Below are positions 13,506-14,143 of a stretch of DNA of 14,143 nucleotides, in pieces. The notes beneath the pieces were generated by a model. It was not told the origin of the DNA, searched no databases, and saw only the letters and a program-made list of their open reading frames with translations. A program made the translations under genes and the position numbers. The stretch comes from Clostridia bacterium (GTDB lineage: Bacteria > Bacillota > Clostridia > Christensenellales > Borkfalkiaceae): the NCBI GenBank assembly GCA_017648525.1, contig JAGCIP010000149.1:1-14143 (forward strand), written 5' to 3'. Positions within the stretch are counted from its first letter, which is position 1, and every line of letters begins with the position of its first letter.

Positions 13506-13780
13506 TAGATAAACTCCTTATATTTATTTTTTGCATAGTCTTCTAGACTTTCTGCGTCTTCTTCGGGTGCAGGGTCAGCTGGTGCTGGGTTAATACGTTG
13601 CTGTTCTACCTGCGTAAACAGCTTGTTATTACGACGTTGTAAGCTAACTACGTCGTCTTTAAGGTCAGATATAACTTTATCCTTGTCAGCCATAACTTGG
13701 GTGTTAGCGTCCCTTTCCTGCTCTAGCTGTAAGGCATAGTCCCTAACTTCTTCTTCAGTCATTTCGGATATTTTCTTCAC
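13505..13780 (-). CDS. Scaffolding protein, phi29 gp7-like
   Basis: A 91-residue protein just upstream of the capsid gene. Residues 8-60 form a continuous coiled-coil helix (EEEVRDYALQLEQERD, then D-K-D-K-V-I-S-D-L-K), ending in N-N-K-L-F-T-Q-V (about 51-58), which mirrors the phi29 gp7 stretch N-S-K-L-F-R-Q-I. A Pro/Ala/Glu-rich linker (66-78) and an acidic-to-basic C-terminal helix follow. Length matches gp7 (98). Dimeric helical scaffolds of this type line the prohead and exit before DNA enters. Start is a GTG at 13780 with AGGAG nine bases upstream; its first 26 bases overlap the holin gene end. The short length, high charge and lack of Cys or Trp fit the family. The identification rests on pattern and gene order. 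Confidence 0.85.
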   Translation of the reverse strand: MKKISEMTEEEVRDYALQLEQERDANTQVMADKDKVISDLKDDVVSLQRRNNKLFTQVEQQRINPAPADPAPEEDAESLEDYAKNKYKEFI

Positions 13781-14143
13781 CGTTCTTAACTCCTATATCT
13801 GTTTTAACGTCTACGTGCGTAGTTACTTCTACATTGTCCTTAGTAGTCTTTACGTCTACGGTATGTAACTCTTTAGTAAGCTTAACCTGATTGTCGATAG
13901 TAGTAGATATATAGGTTAAGTCTTTTTCAGTAGGCTTTACACCGTCAGCGGTAAAGTATAGCCCCACTTGCTCCATAACGTACGCCTTCTTCTCTTCACC
14001 AGTACCGCCTAGCTTTTCAGCTGTCTTAATAAGGTTAGGTAGCTTACTGGTTACTTTAGCTATACTTTTTAACAGGTCGCTAGCTGGCTTATTGTTAAAC
14101 ACCTTGTTAACTATTAACCCAGTTATAGTGACTAGCCCCGTCA
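13755..14143 (-). CDS. Holin, LL-H-like (5' end missing)
   Basis: The frame stays open to the window edge, so the gene begins beyond 14143; the GTG at 14102 is internal and only 115 residues lie downstream of it. The visible N-terminal part (T-G-L-V-T-I-T-G-L-I-V) is the end of a hydrophobic helix. After it come L-P-N-L-I-K-T-A-E-K-L-G-G-T-G-E-E-K-K-A-Y-V and a helical domain, the pattern of the phage LL-H holin family: one N-terminal membrane helix and a soluble helical C-terminus with a G-x-G-E-E-K-K-x-Y-V motif. The last 30 residues are a repetitive Val/Asp/Lys/Thr tail. It would open the membrane for the endolysin, but lies ten genes away from it at the head of the late operon, whereas phi29 keeps both together. 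Another membrane-anchored tail protein is the alternative. Confidence 0.7.
   Translation of the reverse strand, partial: TGLVTITGLIVNKVFNNKPASDLLKSIAKVTSKLPNLIKTAEKLGGTGEEKKAYVMEQVGLYFTADGVKPTEKDLTYISTTIDNQVKLTKELHTVDVKTTKDNVEVTTHVDVKTDIGVKNGEENIRND

Noticed and set aside
1..14143. CRISPR arrays, insertion sequences, integrase or repressor genes
   Set aside because: No spaced repeats, transposase, recombinase or classical repressor frame seen; the gene set is that of a lytic phage.

Overview
The window is most of the genome of a small virulent podovirus of the phi29 type (protein-primed replication, short non-contractile tail). The evidence is a family B protein-primed DNA polymerase with a small gene just upstream in the terminal-protein position, a gp16-type packaging ATPase, and a late cluster in the phi29 gene order: scaffold, capsid, tail knob, connector, lower collar, appendage. 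Strong AGGAG-type ribosome binding sites, near-perfect TTGACA-N17-TATAAT promoters, low GC and an LL-H-like holin suggest a Bacillota host. This is inferred from sequence recognition without a database search. No terminal inverted repeats are visible and the last gene runs off the right edge, so neither genome end is certain to be present.

Layout. Positions 1-5808 are read on the + strand. An early promoter (54-82), with a LexA/SOS-like palindrome upstream (15-28), drives two small genes, the putative terminal protein and the DNA polymerase. A second early promoter (3398-3426), sharing a 19-base element with the first, drives four small unknown genes, a structured region holding a D-armless tRNA-like element (4336-4402), and a putative ssDNA-binding protein. 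A hairpin terminator (4765-4790) follows, then the packaging ATPase. A third promoter, perfect consensus, begins inside the last codons of the ATPase and makes a separate RNA of about 155 nt ending at a bidirectional terminator (5951-5987). I propose this RNA as the packaging RNA (pRNA) counterpart.

Positions 14143-5986 are one tightly packed late operon on the - strand: holin (partial), scaffold, major capsid protein, tail knob, connector, lower collar, a beta-propeller-like appendage, two further tail-associated proteins, and a glucosaminidase-type endolysin. The two transcription units converge at the bidirectional terminator. No late promoter is visible, so it probably lies beyond 14143.

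Together, terminal protein and polymerase would copy the linear genome with help from the ssDNA-binding protein. Scaffold, capsid and connector build the prohead, and the ATPase, probably with the pRNA candidate, fills it. The collar, knob and propeller protein form the tail and host-recognition apparatus, and holin plus endolysin release progeny. The most notable unexplained items are the two structured RNAs, the near-absence of AT steps flanked on both sides by G or C (no GATC and no CATG found), and an in-frame 24-base tandem duplication in a small early gene.
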